From Methanobacterium sp. (GTDB lineage Archaea > Methanobacteriota > Methanobacteria > Methanobacteriales > Methanobacteriaceae), in contig DUPR01000024.1 in the NCBI GenBank assembly GCA_012838205.1, forward strand, positions 65,273 through 129,272: a stretch of 64,000 nucleotides of DNA, in the 5' to 3' direction. Both the position numbers and the translations under genes were made by a program. Below the pieces are notes generated by a model. It saw nothing but the letters and a program-made list of their open reading frames with translations, was not told where the DNA came from and did not search any database. Positions 63,365 to 64,000 of the stretch are shown here, one piece after another. How positions within the stretch are numbered: the stretch's first letter is position 1; the number at the start of each line of letters is the position of its first letter.

Positions 63365-64000
<636 letters not shown>

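Overview
This window is an AT-rich stretch of a euryarchaeal methanogen chromosome, most likely Methanobacteriales and probably a Methanobacterium-like organism. The evidence is genes for methanogenic cofactors: CofH for F420, MfnD and MfnF for methanofuran, RFAP synthase for methanopterin, the HacB-type homoaconitase subunit for coenzyme B, and CbiD for cobamide. It also carries an archaeal histone, a thermosome, Hel308, CarS, archaeal HMG-CoA synthase and, at the right edge, a pseudomurein-binding transglutaminase. From memory, the gene order resembles the Methanothermobacter region that carries thermosome, asd, dapB, dapA, lysC, CofH, histone and RFAP synthase. No genome comparison was run.

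Layout. 0-5.4 kb: the end of msrA, a probable Nmad3 protein, a PaaI thioesterase, then the HMG-CoA synthase/thiolase pair that starts mevalonate and archaeal lipid synthesis. 5.6-13.7 kb, minus strand: aroK, chorismate mutase, rps17e, lysC, dapA, dapB, asd, then a coiled-coil protein and the thermosome. 13.9-21.6 kb, plus strand: SppA protease, a small thioredoxin, CbiD, a glycosyltransferase, MoaC, Hel308 and two tandem DUF2115 proteins. 21.7-28.6 kb is accessory: a decayed iron-sulfur protein, a 45-residue RHH regulator, a HEAT protein, a cupin, a flavodoxin/ferredoxin protein, a TetR regulator with a visible operator, and a B12-type radical SAM protein.

28.6-36.1 kb holds DUF2098, PRC-barrel, Elp3 and deoC, then a 1.8 kb patch of broken genes (a cyclophilin-like gene, a VapBC-type toxin-antitoxin pair and two copies of a small unknown family), then cofH, histone and rubrerythrin. 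36.2-40.4 kb has a four-PAS histidine kinase, a GerW/DUF2953 pair with a 71-residue partner, and tRNA-Val and tRNA-Phe. 41.4-48.0 kb has a tRNA methylthiotransferase, Pcm, a zinc-finger protein and a tight unit of tetraether lipid synthase (Tes-like), RFAP synthase and HacB, diverging from carS. 49-54 kb is wecB, wecC, mfnD and mfnF, the last three overlapping end to end. The right end has a DnaJ-type cysteine-rich lipoprotein, DUF460, truA, hisA, a PEP-utilising protein without its ATP-grasp half, a flippase, one IS5-type transposase, an FAD synthase and the wall-binding transglutaminase.

Most genes are conserved housekeeping or cofactor genes. The points most worth a second look are the clustered gene decay at 32.1-33.8 kb, the lipid-plus-cofactor unit at 44.3-48.0 kb, the sporulation-type GerW/DUF2953 trio in an archaeon, the DUF2115 pair with an identical C-x13-C-x2-C motif, and two genes (DUF460 and FAD synthase) whose ribosome-binding sites point to non-ATG/GTG/TTG start codons. 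I saw no CRISPR array, prophage or clear new defence system.
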